Assembly: GCF_003261055.1 (NCBI RefSeq)
Contig: NZ_CP030073.1
Coordinates: 4,712,001-4,776,000, forward strand
Source of the DNA: Streptomyces cadmiisoli
Lineage (GTDB): Bacteria > Actinomycetota > Actinomycetes > Streptomycetales > Streptomycetaceae
DNA length: 64,000 bases
Direction: 5' to 3'
In this document: positions 19,194 through 27,296 of the stretch, piece by piece
How the letters are laid out: each line of letters starts with the position of its first letter
Position numbering within the stretch: the stretch's first letter is position 1
Notes under the pieces: generated by a model
What the model saw: the letters and a program-made list of their open reading frames with translations, nothing else
Database searches by the model: none
Told to the model about the DNA's origin: nothing
Translations under genes and position numbers: made by a program

Positions 19194-19238
19194 GTTGCTT
19201 AGAGCAACCATAGGAACAGTTGGTTGCCGCAGGCAAAC
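19194..19238 (-). promoter_or_regulatory. promoter with two MarR-type inverted repeats
   Basis: GTTGCT-TAG-AGCAAC (19194-19208) is an exact 6-3-6 inverted repeat. GTTGCC-GCA-GGCAAAC (19223-19238) is a near copy about 30 bp away (three helical turns). On the minus strand a -35 TTGCCT, 18-bp spacer and -10 TATGGT fall between and across these repeats, so a bound repressor would block polymerase. The sites are seen; their assignment to this MarR protein is inferred. Confidence 0.65.
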
Positions 19239-19423
19239 TAAAAGGGGTGTACCCGACATAAAAACTTGGCAAAGGCAACTATTGGCGGGTGTAAAGGGCC
19301 CGGTGGGGTGGGTGAGGGGTGGTGCGCACACCCCCCGGCCGGGATGACCGGCGGCGGAGGGGCCGAGGCCCACCGGGAACCCGCACTTGGGCAGCCCCGG
19401 CATATTCGCTAGGGTCTGGGCGC

Positions 19424-19618
19424 ATGGCCAACACCCAGAACCCGCAGGGCAACCACGACCCCGCAGGCAGCACCCAGATGTTCCGCGCGTTCGTCGACGA
19501 GGAGCCCCAGGCCCGGCAGCAGGCCGCCGCCCCGGCGGGTCCGCGCATCGGCCTCATCCTCGGCATCGCGGCCGCCGTCGTGGTGGTCGCCGCGGTCGTC
19601 TGGCTGGCGCTGAAGTAG
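19424..19618 (+). CDS. small single-TM protein
   Basis: 64 aa. A polar N-terminal half (MANTQNPQGNHDPAGSTQMF, FVDEEPQARQQ) is followed by one hydrophobic helix (IGLILGIAAAVVVVAAVVWL) ending in ALK, so it is tail-anchored in appearance. It is short but has codon bias like its neighbours, and its stop lies 2 bp from that of the convergent gene. Function is unknown. Confidence 0.7.
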   Translation: MANTQNPQGNHDPAGSTQMFRAFVDEEPQARQQAAAPAGPRIGLILGIAAAVVVVAAVVWLALK

Positions 19619-19619
19619 C

Positions 19620-20411
19620 TCACTTCCACCGGACGTCGACGTCGCGCGTCTCGATGTGCATGCCGAGCGGCACGCGCCAGGCGTCGACGCACACCGTCCA
19701 GGTCCCTTCCTTCCGGGCGCCGGCCCCGATCGGCGCCGGAAGCGCCACCTCGGACTCCAGGGTCGCCCAGTCGATCCCGAGCGCGCCGATCACATGCGTC
19801 CCGAAGGTCACCGTGCCCGAACGCACCGCGCTCGCGCCGGTGTTGTGAAAGGCGAGGGTGACCTTCTCGCACCAGCGCCGGTCGGTGGGCTCCCGTTCGG
19901 GCGCGCCGACACTCAGCACCGCCGGACCCGGGGGTGCCGCCGGAGTGGGGGAGGGCGTCGAGGGCCGCGGACTCCCCGCCGCGGGTCCGGGGCGCGCACC
20001 CTCGCCCGAGGGGGCGTCGGCGCCCGGCGCGTCCGCCCGGCCGCCGCTCGCGGCCGCGGAGCCCGCACCGTCCGATCCGTCGCCGCCGTCCGGTCCGGTC
20101 GCGCCGTCCGGGTCGCCCGTCGGATCCGAACCGGGCCCTGTCTCCGTCGACGACCGGCCTGAACCCGCGCCCTCGGCGGCGGTTCCGTCCCTGTCCGGTT
20201 CGGCCGTTCCGTCGAGCGGGACCAGCCGCACGTCCCCCGTCGGACCCGCCTGAGCGCGCCCGGACGGGCCGCCACCGGCGCCGACCGCGACGTATCCGCC
20301 CCCGCCGTCCCCGCCGCCGAATCCGGTGAGGACCGCTCCGAGGCAGACGACGGCCGCCGACGCACCGATCACGGCGCCTCGACGGCCAGATGTCCAGGTC
20401 GCTGGAAGCAT
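19620..20411 (-). CDS. membrane-anchored or secreted protein with low-complexity linker
   Basis: 263 aa. An N-terminal hydrophobic segment (AVIGASAAVVCLGAVLTGFG, about 12-32) is followed by a long Gly/Asp/Ser/Pro-rich linker (33-165) and a compact C-terminal domain of about 95 residues (PAVLSVGAPEREPTDRRWCE, VTLAFHNTGASAVRSGTVTF, WTVCVDAWRVPLGMHIET). The C-terminal part looks like an immunoglobulin/beta-sandwich fold with two cysteines. Function is not recognised. Confidence 0.7.
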   Translation of the reverse strand: MLPATWTSGRRGAVIGASAAVVCLGAVLTGFGGGDGGGGYVAVGAGGGPSGRAQAGPTGDVRLVPLDGTAEPDRDGTAAEGAGSGRSSTETGPGSDPTGDPDGATGPDGGDGSDGAGSAAASGGRADAPGADAPSGEGARPGPAAGSPRPSTPSPTPAAPPGPAVLSVGAPEREPTDRRWCEKVTLAFHNTGASAVRSGTVTFGTHVIGALGIDWATLESEVALPAPIGAGARKEGTWTVCVDAWRVPLGMHIETRDVDVRWK

Positions 20412-20450
20412 CGCGCCATAGTGGCTGACGCTCCGTCAAATAGGAAGTGC

Positions 20451-21395
20451 TCAGTCGGAGATGAGCCCCTCACGGAGCTGGGCCAGGGTCCGGGTGAGGA
20501 GCCGGGAGACGTGCATCTGGGAGATGCCGACCTCCTCGCCGATCTGCGACTGGGTCATGTTGGCGAAGAAGCGCAGCATGATGATCCGCCGCTCGCGGGG
20601 CGGAAGCTTGGCCAGCAGCGGCTTGAGGGACTCGCGGTACTCCACGCCCTCCAGTGCCGTGTCCTCGTAGCCGAGGCGGTCGGCCAGCGAGCCCTCGCCG
20701 CCGTCGTCCTCGGGGGCCGGGGAGTCCAGCGAGGACGCCGTGTACGCGTTGCCGACGGCGAGGCCGTCGACGACGTCCTCCTCCGAGACACCGAGCACGG
20801 TGGCGAGTTCGGTGACCGTCGGGGAGCGGTCCAGCTTCTGGGACAGCTCGTCGCTGGCCTTCGTCAGGGCCAGGCGCAGTTCCTGGAGGCGGCGCGGCAC
20901 GCGCACCGACCAGGACGTGTCCCGGAAGAACCGCTTGATCTCGCCGACCACCGTGGGCATCGCGAACGTCGGGAACTCCACGCCCCGTTCGCAGTCGAAC
21001 CGGTCGATCGCCTTGATCAGCCCGATCGTGCCGACCTGGACGATGTCCTCCATCGGCTCGTTGCGGGAGCGGAAGCGGGCTGCCGCGTACCGGACGAGGG
21101 GGAGGTTGAGCTCGATCAGGGTGTCCCGGACGTAGGCACGCTCCGGGGAGTCCGCGTCGAGGGCGGCGAGCCGCAGGAACAGGGAGCGGGACAGGGTGCG
21201 GGTGTCGATGGCCTCCGAGGTTTCCGGAGCCTGCGGGTCCGGTGAGGCCGGGGCGGGCGTGGCCGGGGCCGGCGCGGCCGCGAGGGCCGACACGTCATGG
21301 AGAGCGTCGATGGCGTCGAGCACGTCGAGAGCCTCCGGCGCTGCCTCGCCCTTAGTGAGCGTCAGCACCTTCGAGCTGCCCTGGTCTGCGGACAT
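20451..21395 (-). CDS. sigN: SigB/SigF-type sigma factor, SigN-like
   Basis: 314 aa. An acidic, Ala/Pro-rich N-terminus (1-65) is followed by region 2 ([40 protein letters not shown]), region 3 (WSVRVPRRLQELRLALTKAS) and region 4 ([40 protein letters not shown]). This is the Streptomyces SigB/F/N stress and development class, typically held by RsbW-like anti-sigma kinases. The name rests on its position next to a sigF-like gene, as I recall for S. coelicolor sigN-sigF, so the symbol is tentative. GGGGGTGG lies before ATG. A SigB-like promoter occurs 70-95 bp upstream. Confidence 0.85.
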   Translation of the reverse strand: MSADQGSSKVLTLTKGEAAPEALDVLDAIDALHDVSALAAAPAPATPAPASPDPQAPETSEAIDTRTLSRSLFLRLAALDADSPERAYVRDTLIELNLPLVRYAAARFRSRNEPMEDIVQVGTIGLIKAIDRFDCERGVEFPTFAMPTVVGEIKRFFRDTSWSVRVPRRLQELRLALTKASDELSQKLDRSPTVTELATVLGVSEEDVVDGLAVGNAYTASSLDSPAPEDDGGEGSLADRLGYEDTALEGVEYRESLKPLLAKLPPRERRIIMLRFFANMTQSQIGEEVGISQMHVSRLLTRTLAQLREGLISD

Positions 21396-21464
21396 GCCAC
21401 CCCCTTTGGGTCGCGGGACGGTCGCGGCGGGCGTTCCGGTCGAGGAACGTCAGCCTTCACCTGA

Positions 21465-21490
21465 ATACCGGAGCAGGGGCACCGGCAAAC
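21465..21490 (-). promoter_or_regulatory. candidate SigB-class promoter of the SigN-like gene
   Basis: On the minus strand GTTT (21490-21487), a 16-bp spacer and CGGTAT (21470-21465) fit the SigB-family pattern GTTT-N14-16-GGGTAT with one mismatch. It suggests autoregulation or cross-regulation by a SigB-class factor. Pattern match only. Confidence 0.45.
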
Positions 21491-21692
21491 GCACTTCCCG
21501 CAGAATGTCACATGTCGGCAACACGCTGTAGAGACATGTCGACACGTGAGATACGGATCCGCCCTGGAAGAAGGGGGTCTGACGGTTCCTCGGCCCGATT
21601 TTCGCGCCATCACCGCTGGTGAACGATTCGCTCGTGCCGGTTACGACTCGATCCCGCTTTCGGTTGTGCGCCGGTTCGATCCGGGGCGCTGT

Positions 21693-22037
21693 GGAGATCG
21701 GGTCCGGGGGCTGTGGAGATCGAGTCCGGGGTGGCGCGGAGATGGGGTCCCGGGTGGCGCGGAGATGGGCCACGGAGCGCTGTGGAGGTCGGCCACGGGG
21801 TGGCGCGGACGCCGGGTCCGGGGTGGCGCGGAGATGGGGTCCCGGGTGGCGCGGGGACGGGCCACGGAGCGCTGTGGAGGTCGGCCTCGGGGTGGCGCGG
21901 AGGTCGGCCTCGGGGTGGCGCGGAGGCCGGGTCCGGGGTGGCGCGGAGATCGGCTCAGGTATGGCGTGGAGGTCGGCTGCGGGAGTGACCCGGGGATCGG
22001 GTCCGGGGTGGCGCGAAGGTCGGCTGCGGAGCGATGT
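21693..22037. repeat. 15-copy 23-bp tandem array between two sigma genes
   Basis: Fifteen units, all 23 bp except one of 22 and one of 24, span 345 bp. Each starts GGAGRTC or GGAGATG and ends GTGGCGC or GCGCTGT. A higher-order period of four units (about 92 bp) is visible. Because 23 is not a multiple of 3 the array is unlikely to be translated. It fills most of the 660-bp gap between the SigN-like start and the SigF-like stop. Confidence 0.9.
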
Positions 22038-22055
22038 GGAGATCCGTTTCCGCAC

Positions 22056-22874
22056 TCACGCGTCGATCCGGTTCGCCGACCGCAGGCGCTGGAAGCTGCG
22101 CGCGAGCAGCCGGGAGACGTGCATCTGGGAGACGCCGAGCTCGGCACTGATCTGCGACTGCGTCAGATTGCTGTAGTAGCGCAGCAGCAGGATCCGCTGT
22201 TCGCGTTCCGGAAGCTGGACGAGCAGGTGCCGGACCAGGTCGCGGTGCTCGACCCCGTCGAGGGCGGGGTCCTCGTAGCCGAGCCGGTCGAGCAGGCCGG
22301 GCAGCCCGTCGCCCTCCTGGGCCGCCTCCAGCGAGGTGGCGTGGTACGACCGTCCGGCCTCGATGCAGGACAGCACCTCGTCCTCCGTGATGCGCAGCCG
22401 CTCGGCGATCTCCGCGGTCGTCGGGGAGCGGCCGAAGGCGGTGGTCAGGTCCTCGGTGGCGCTGTTGACCTGGACCCACAGCTCGTGCAGCCGGCGGGGC
22501 ACGTGGACGGTGCGGACGTTGTCCCGGAAGTACCGCTTGATCTCGCCGACGACCGTCGGCATCGCGAACGTCGGGAACTGCACGCCCCGGTCCGGGTCGA
22601 AGCGGTCGATGGCGTTGATGAGCCCGATCGTGCCGACCTGGACGACGTCCTCCATCGGCTCGTTGCGGGAGCGGAAGCGGGCCGCCGCGTAGCGCACGAG
22701 GGGGAGGTTGGCCTCGATGAGCGCCCCGCGCACCCGGGTGTGCTCCGTGGTGCCTGGCTCCAGCGTCTTCAGCTCGCCGAACAGGACCTGGGTGAGGGCC
22801 CGGGTGTCGGCGCCCCTGCTGCGCGGCGGCGCAGCTTCCTGAGGCGGCGCTTGAGGCGCAGTACTGGCCGACAC
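22056..22874 (-). CDS. sigF: SigB-class sigma factor, SigF-like
   Basis: About 272 aa. GTG 22874 is chosen because GGTGGAG lies 6 nt upstream and the resulting start ([10 protein letters not shown]) resembles SigF as I recall it; a TTG 39 bp upstream is possible. Region 2 ([38 protein letters not shown]), region 3 ([16 protein letters not shown]) and region 4 ([39 protein letters not shown]) are complete. SigF acts late in spore maturation in Streptomyces. It is a paralogue of the gene 0.7 kb downstream, so the pair looks like an old duplication. Symbol tentative. Confidence 0.85.
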   Translation of the reverse strand: MSASTAPQAPPQEAAPPRSRGADTRALTQVLFGELKTLEPGTTEHTRVRGALIEANLPLVRYAAARFRSRNEPMEDVVQVGTIGLINAIDRFDPDRGVQFPTFAMPTVVGEIKRYFRDNVRTVHVPRRLHELWVQVNSATEDLTTAFGRSPTTAEIAERLRITEDEVLSCIEAGRSYHATSLEAAQEGDGLPGLLDRLGYEDPALDGVEHRDLVRHLLVQLPEREQRILLLRYYSNLTQSQISAELGVSQMHVSRLLARSFQRLRSANRIDA

Positions 22875-23044
22875 GGTCAACTCCACCTCATGGTCCGTCA
22901 ACTCATTCGTCAAAAGCGGTCATAGCATCACAAGACATGTGCACTGTGTGCAAGCACCGCATTACGCCGTGTTGAGGGCAAGTTGGGGCATAAGGCATGG
23001 AAAAGCCCTCCGTCGGGCGACGAAGGGCTCCGGAGAGGGCGGGT

Positions 23045-23338
23045 CTAGTACTCGTAGTCCACGACCACCCAGGTGGCGAACTCGCGCCACAGCGCCACCC
23101 CCGCCTGATGCGCCGGGTGCTCCAGATAGCGCCCGAGGGCGTCCCGGTCGTCGACGGCCGAGTTGATCGCGAAGTCCTGGGCGATGGCCCGGTCGCTGAT
23201 GTTCCAGCCGAGTTCCCAGAAGCGCAGCTCCGGGATCTGGTCGCCGAGCGCCCGGAAGGCCTCGACGCCCCGCTCGACGCGCGGGTCGTCGCGCTCGACG
23301 CCCTCGTCGAGCTTGAACAGGACCAGGTGGCGGATCAT
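23045..23338 (-). CDS. Dabb (stress-responsive alpha/beta barrel) family protein
   Basis: 97 aa. It starts MIRHLVLFKLDEGV and contains RGVEAFRALGDQIPELRFWE, FAINSAVDDRDALGRYLEHP and HQAGVALWREFATW. This is the Dabb ferredoxin-like dimeric barrel, often a ligand-binding or cofactorless catalytic domain. Its start overlaps the stop of the preceding small membrane gene (ATGA). Substrate unknown. Confidence 0.88.
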   Translation of the reverse strand: MIRHLVLFKLDEGVERDDPRVERGVEAFRALGDQIPELRFWELGWNISDRAIAQDFAINSAVDDRDALGRYLEHPAHQAGVALWREFATWVVVDYEY

Positions 23339-23514
23339 GAGTCTCCTCCGTTGGCCACCCAGGTCATGAAGTCGCCGATGGCCTTGGCTGCGTCCGATAT
23401 GCCCTCGAACCCTATCTGGACGTAGTCGGCGGCCTTGGCCGGGTCGGTGATGATCACGTAGAGCGCGAAGACCACGAGCACATAGACGGCGATCTTCTTC
23501 GAATTCACCGCCAC
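23335..23514 (-). CDS. small membrane protein coupled to Dabb gene
   Basis: About 59 aa from GTG 23514, which has GGAGG at 5-nt spacing (GTG 23508 is an alternative). It has a single TM helix (IAVYVLVVFALYVIIT) followed by an amphipathic tail (DPAKAADYVQIGFEGISDAA, then AIGDFMTWVANGG). It overlaps the Dabb start by four bases, so the two are translated together. Function unknown. Confidence 0.7.
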   Translation of the reverse strand: MAVNSKKIAVYVLVVFALYVIITDPAKAADYVQIGFEGISDAAKAIGDFMTWVANGGDS

Positions 23515-23635
23515 CGCGGCCTCCCCTGTGCCTGATGTGCCTTGCGGGACCCCTGTTGCCGGCGGTGAGTGTAACTTCACGTCGTATTTGACGACCATCG
23601 GCTCGCCGCCCCGGATCATGCCCGGGGAAGCAGTG

Positions 23636-23661
23636 AGGGCCCCGTCTCTCGACGGGGCCCT
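23636..23661 (-). terminator. terminator of tRNA-Ser(CGA)
   Basis: An 11-bp stem (23636-23646 with 23651-23661) and a 4-nt loop, 8 bp beyond the tRNA 3' end. It may also separate the tRNA from the small-protein operon. Confidence 0.75.
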
Positions 23662-23669
23662 CATTCAAG

Positions 23670-23754
23670 CGGTAGCGGAGGGATTTGAACCCTCGGTGAC
23701 TTGCGCCACACTCGCTTTCGAGGCGAGCTCCTTCGGCCGCTCGGACACGCTACC
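23670..23754 (-). tRNA. tRNA-Ser (anticodon CGA)
   Basis: An 85-nt class II tRNA on the minus strand. The acceptor GGTAGCG pairs with CGCTACC, with discriminator G. The anticodon stem CTCGC/GCGAG flanks the loop CTCGAAA; the anticodon maps to 23718-23720. The variable arm is extended and the T arm contains GGTTCAAATCC. It reads UCG. No CCA is encoded. Confidence 0.95.
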
Positions 23755-23799
23755 GAGGGAGACCTTACAGCACGTTGGGGCGTGCTCAGAAATCGGAAT

Positions 23800-24231
23800 T
23801 CAGCGGTCCCGGAAGAAGTCGGTGAGCAGCCGGGCGCACTCCTCGGCGCGCACGCCCTCGATCACTTCGGGCCGGTGATTGAGCCGCCGGTCGCGCACGA
23901 CGTCCCAGAGCGAGCCGGCCGCGCCCGCCTTCTCGTCCCGCGCGCCGTACACGACGCGGTCGACGCGGGACTGCACGATCGCGCCCGCGCACATGGTGCA
24001 CGGCTCCAGGGTGACCACCAGGGTGCAGTCGGTCAGCCGCCACCGGCCGAGCGCGGCGGCGGCGCGCCGAATCGCGAGGACCTCGGCGTGCGCCGTCGGA
24101 TCACCGGTGGCCTCGCGTTCGTTGTGCCCGGTGGCGAGCACGGTCGTGCCGTCCGCGGACAGGACGACCGCGCCCACGGGGACGTCCCCGTGGGCGAGGG
24201 CCCGTTCCGCCGCGGTCAGGGCGAGCCCCAT
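23800..24231 (-). CDS. tadA: tRNA(Arg) adenosine-34 deaminase
   Basis: 143 aa. It converts A34 to inosine in tRNA-Arg(ACG), a substrate gene present at 8.25 kb. The zinc cytidine/adenosine-deaminase signature is complete: H48-A-E50 (DPTAHAEVLAIRRA) and P77-C-x-x-C81 (TLEPCTMCAGAIV), with GHNEREATGDP before it. Length is typical. ATG 24231 has only a weak ribosome site (CTGGCGG), which may mean coupling to the upstream gene. It lies 56 bp after the deaminase-associated gene. Confidence 0.93.
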   Translation of the reverse strand: MGLALTAAERALAHGDVPVGAVVLSADGTTVLATGHNEREATGDPTAHAEVLAIRRAAAALGRWRLTDCTLVVTLEPCTMCAGAIVQSRVDRVVYGARDEKAGAAGSLWDVVRDRRLNHRPEVIEGVRAEECARLLTDFFRDR

Positions 24232-24287
24232 CGCGGGCCGCCAGGGATCGCGGACGGGGTCCGGGAGGCCCGCGGTGCCGGGCGGGG

Positions 24288-24824
24288 TCAGCGGACGGTC
24301 TCCAGGACGTCGGAGGCGCCCAGGGCCTCGGCGATCTCGCCCAGGGCGTCGTCCGACAGGGACAGCAGCTCCTTCTCGCCGACGCCCAGGTCGTCGAGGA
24401 TGGCGGTGTCGCCGACGGGGCCGTGCGGCACGGCCTCGGCGGAGCCGCCTTCCCCGGAGCCCTCGTCGTCGTCGCTCTCGCCGTCCTCGCCGTCCTCGGT
24501 GCCGTCGAGGTCCAGGGAGTCCAGGTCGTCGTCGTCGCCGGGCTCCCGGCCGAGCAGTTCGTCGGTGAGCAGGATCTCGCCGTAACTGCTGCGGGCAGCC
24601 GCGGCGGCGTCGGAGACGTAGATGCGGGGGTCCTCCTCGCCGTCGATGCGGACGACGCCGAACCAGGCGTCCTCCTGTTCGATCAGCACGAGCACCGTGT
24701 CGTCGTCGGGAGAGGCTTCCCGGGCCAGGTCGGCCAGATCCGACAGGGTCTCCACATCGTCGAGCTCTGTGTCGCTCGCATCCCACCCGTCTTCGGTGCG
24801 CGCGAGCAGTGCGGCGAAGTACAC
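24288..24824 (-). CDS. tRNA adenosine deaminase-associated protein
   Basis: About 178 aa. It begins YFAALLARTEDGWDASDTEL and continues DVETLSDLADLAREASPDDD, VLVLIEQEDAWFGVVRID, YVSDAAAAARSSYGEILL. It then has a strongly acidic Asp/Glu stretch (about 105-135) and a helical C-terminus (AILDDLGVGEKELLSLSDDA). Actinobacterial genes of this type sit before tadA and are named only for that position. GTG 24824 is chosen over ATG 24845 because GGGAGAG lies 5 nt before it. Role unknown; perhaps a partner of TadA. Confidence 0.85.
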   Translation of the reverse strand: MYFAALLARTEDGWDASDTELDDVETLSDLADLAREASPDDDTVLVLIEQEDAWFGVVRIDGEEDPRIYVSDAAAAARSSYGEILLTDELLGREPGDDDDLDSLDLDGTEDGEDGESDDDEGSGEGGSAEAVPHGPVGDTAILDDLGVGEKELLSLSDDALGEIAEALGASDVLETVR

Positions 24825-25126
24825 CGTGACTCTCCCACTGGTCATAGGCGTGCCGGTTGGGGGTCCCCCCGGCGGAGGTTACGGGCGGGCAGAGCTCGGG
24901 CTCCGAGTCCCACCCACTCGGAATCGTGGCAGAAACAAGGCGCTCAGGGGACGTCTTCGGCTCCCTGTGTCCGGCAGTTTCGATCGTGTCTCCGCGAACG
25001 ACTCACCGGCACACTCGTTGCCACCACCTGCGGATCGTACGCGGCTTTCCAGGTCGGTCGCGCACGCCCACCCCCACAACCACCGTGCCGGGGCCGGATC
25101 TTCCCGTTGTCCCGACGGACCGCGTC
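24825..25126. other. intergenic, nothing recognised
   Basis: Space between the deaminase-associated gene start and the small basic-protein gene. It should hold the promoter of the former, but no clear -10/-35 pair, RNA gene or supported reading frame is visible. Confidence 0.5.
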
Positions 25127-25357
25127 CTACCAGCGGAACGTCCGCATGCGCATCGCGTGTCGCAGCCGCGCGGTCTTGGCGCGCCGGGGCTGAACACGAT
25201 CGCGAAGCTGTCGCGCTTCGGCGAGTTCGCGCAGGAACTTCGCCCGGCGCCGCCTGCGCTCGGCGTCGGTCTCCGGCGGTGACCCGGGCGGCCGGCCGCC
25301 GACGGACTCCCGGTCCGCCGCGGACGCGCTCTCGGTCGGGTCGGGCAGGTCAGGCAT
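25127..25357 (-). CDS. small basic protein next to upp
   Basis: About 76 aa. A polar N-terminus (MPDLPDPTESASAADRES) is followed by a highly basic helical C-terminus (ERRRRRAKFLRELAEARQL, VQPRRAKTARLRHAMRMRTF). ATG 25357 follows GGGGGTG. The basic tail could bind nucleic acid, but no known domain is recognised. It is divergent from upp, 95 bp away. Confidence 0.65.
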   Translation of the reverse strand: MPDLPDPTESASAADRESVGGRPPGSPPETDAERRRRRAKFLRELAEARQLRDRVQPRRAKTARLRHAMRMRTFRW

Positions 25358-25452
25358 AGGAACAGCACCCCCATCCGTCCCTCTCACCTTCCCCCGGACG
25401 GGCGGTTTGACGCCAGCGCGTGGCCCAATCCGGGCGCGGCTAGTGTGGGGGC

Positions 25453-26088
25453 ATGCGTCTCCACGTCGTCGACCACCCCCTGGTCGCCCACAAGCTCACC
25501 ACGCTGCGCGACCAGCGCACCGACTCCGCGACCTTCCGCCGTCTCGCCGACGAGCTGGTCACCCTGCTCGCCTACGAGGCCACGCGCGACGTGCGCACCG
25601 AGCAGGTCGACATCGCCACGCCGGTGGCCAGGACCACCGGTGTGAAGCTCTCCCACCCGCGTCCGCTCGTCGTGCCGATCCTGCGGGCCGGCCTCGGCAT
25701 GCTGGAGGGCATGGTGCGGCTGCTGCCGACCGCCGAGGTGGGCTTCATGGGCATGATCCGCGACGAGGAGACGCTCCAGGCCTCCACGTACGCCACCCGT
25801 ATGCCGGAGGACCTCTCGGGGCGTCAGGTGTACGTGCTGGATCCGATGCTCGCCACCGGCGGCACGCTGGTCGCCGCCATCCAGGAGCTGATCGAGCGCG
25901 GCGCCGACGACGTCACCGCCGTGGTGCTGCTGGCCGCGCCGGAGGGCGTCGAGGTCATGGAGCGCGAGCTGGCGGGCACCCCGGTGACGGTCGTGACGGC
26001 GTCGGTCGACGAGCGCCTCAACGAGCACGGCTACATCGTGCCGGGCCTCGGCGACGCGGGCGACCGGATGTACGGCGCGGCCGAGTAG
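25453..26088 (+). CDS. upp: uracil phosphoribosyltransferase
   Basis: 211 aa, the usual length. It makes UMP from uracil and PRPP in pyrimidine salvage. Motifs: [20 protein letters not shown] at the N-terminus, [31 protein letters not shown] (PRPP loop) and [15 protein letters not shown] at the uracil site near the C-terminus. ATG at 25453. It is monocistronic in appearance, with a convergent LytR_C-type gene downstream. Confidence 0.96.
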   Translation: MRLHVVDHPLVAHKLTTLRDQRTDSATFRRLADELVTLLAYEATRDVRTEQVDIATPVARTTGVKLSHPRPLVVPILRAGLGMLEGMVRLLPTAEVGFMGMIRDEETLQASTYATRMPEDLSGRQVYVLDPMLATGGTLVAAIQELIERGADDVTAVVLLAAPEGVEVMERELAGTPVTVVTASVDERLNEHGYIVPGLGDAGDRMYGAAE

Positions 26089-26133
26089 GCCCCGTCCGGG
26101 CTGCGAGGCCCTTCCGGTCGGTGCGTACCGGAT

Positions 26134-26772
26134 TCAGCAGTACTTCTTCGACGCGGCGGGCGTCGGCTGCGGCGCGGTCAGTGCGGCCAGCGCCCGGTCG
26201 GCGTCCGCCTGCCCGGCGAGCCCCTTGAAGCCGTTGCCGATGATCAGGTCGAGGGCGGGTCCCTTGCGCGCGGCCTCGGTGCGGCGCTCGGCGGCGGACA
26301 GCTGCGTGCCGAGCACGGGCAGCGAGCTGTTCAGGGCCGAGGCGGGGCCGAGGAGCAGTCCCGTCCCCTTCACCTTCTTGTCGTACTGCTTGGGCGCGTT
26401 GCCCACCTCGCCGATTTTGAAGCCACGTTTCTTCAGCTCGTCGGCGGTCTTCTTGGCCAGACCGCTCCGGGTCGTGGCGTTGAGCACGTTGACGGTGATC
26501 GTCCGAGCCGGGGGCAGGGCCTTCGGTGCGCTGGGCGAGGGGCTCGCCTTGGTCGCGCAGCCCGCCCGGGCACCGGTCGCCGACGCCTTGTCGCCGCCGG
26601 TGAAGACCTCGATGAGCTGGAGCGTTCCCCAGCCGAGGACGCCGAGCACGGTGACGGACGCGGTCGCGAGGAGTACGAGCCTGCCCCGCCGCCGGGGTGG
26701 GCGCATCCGCGGGTACTTGTCCCCCGTGATGCGGTACTGGCCGCCCATGCCGGGTGGAGTCAGCATGCTCAT
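26134..26772 (-). CDS. membrane protein with LytR C-terminal domain
   Basis: 212 aa. A basic cytoplasmic N-terminus is followed by one TM helix (LVLLATASVTVLGVLGWGTL, about 32-54), a short Ser/Pro linker and an extracytoplasmic LytR_C domain (about 90-185: ITVNVLNATTRSGLAKKTAD, KKRGFKIGEVGNAPKQYDKK, DLIIGNGFKGL). The VNVLNAT motif is the family signature. The domain is found on cell-wall LCP proteins and alone on small membrane proteins. Function is not established. Confidence 0.85.
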   Translation of the reverse strand: MSMLTPPGMGGQYRITGDKYPRMRPPRRRGRLVLLATASVTVLGVLGWGTLQLIEVFTGGDKASATGARAGCATKASPSPSAPKALPPARTITVNVLNATTRSGLAKKTADELKKRGFKIGEVGNAPKQYDKKVKGTGLLLGPASALNSSLPVLGTQLSAAERRTEAARKGPALDLIIGNGFKGLAGQADADRALAALTAPQPTPAASKKYC

Positions 26773-26894
26773 GGGCGCAGCGTAGTGCTCCCGGGCGGCG
26801 ATGCCTACTAGATGATCATTCGACGCCGCTCAGGAGAACCCGAAAGGGCCAAGCCGTCACCGGCGGGGTGCCTTGTGCGGATGCCCGTGCGGGG

Positions 26895-27191
26895 TCAGTC
26901 CAGTTCCAGGACGCGCGCGTGCAGCACCTGGCGCTGCTGGAGTGCCGCCCGCACCGCGCGGTGGAGACCGTCCTCCAGATAGAGGTCGCCCTGCCACTTC
27001 ACGACGTGCGCGAAGAGGTCGCCGTAGAAGGTCGAGTCCTCGGCGAGCAGGGTCTCCAGATCGAGCTGCTGCTTGGTCGTCACGAGCTGATCGAGGCGGA
27101 TCGGGCGCGGCGCGACGTCCGCCCACTGCCGGGTGCTCTCCCGGCCGTGGTCGGGGTACGGCCGGCCGTTTCCGATGCGCTTGAAGATCAC
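26895..27191 (-). CDS. ParB-like-fold conserved protein (sometimes called VapB-family)
   Basis: 98 aa. Contains [40 protein letters not shown] and [20 protein letters not shown]. The layout 'LxxLVxT…[15 protein letters not shown]' resembles the ParB/sulfiredoxin-like nucleotide-binding fold (the D-G-x-H-R motif). Some databases label this group VapB antitoxin, as I recall, but no toxin gene is next to it. Start is a GTG directly before ATC TTC with a weak ribosome site. Function unknown. Confidence 0.7.
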   Translation of the reverse strand: MIFKRIGNGRPYPDHGRESTRQWADVAPRPIRLDQLVTTKQQLDLETLLAEDSTFYGDLFAHVVKWQGDLYLEDGLHRAVRAALQQRQVLHARVLELD

Positions 27192-27296
27192 ACGGAAAGC
27201 CTACCGGCCGAGACGTTCCGGGCGCAGCCATGACGTCGGAGTGCGGCGCTGGAAAAGATGCCGTAAAGCAGGGCGAACCGGAAACAGGGGGCCGAC

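Noticed and set aside
21693..22037. Possible CRISPR array
   Set aside because: Units abut directly without unique spacers, vary internally, and no cas gene is present.
26895..27191. Type II toxin-antitoxin locus (VapB-like antitoxin)
   Set aside because: No PIN-domain or other toxin gene is adjacent, and the sequence fits a ParB-like fold better than an AbrB/VapB DNA-binding fold.
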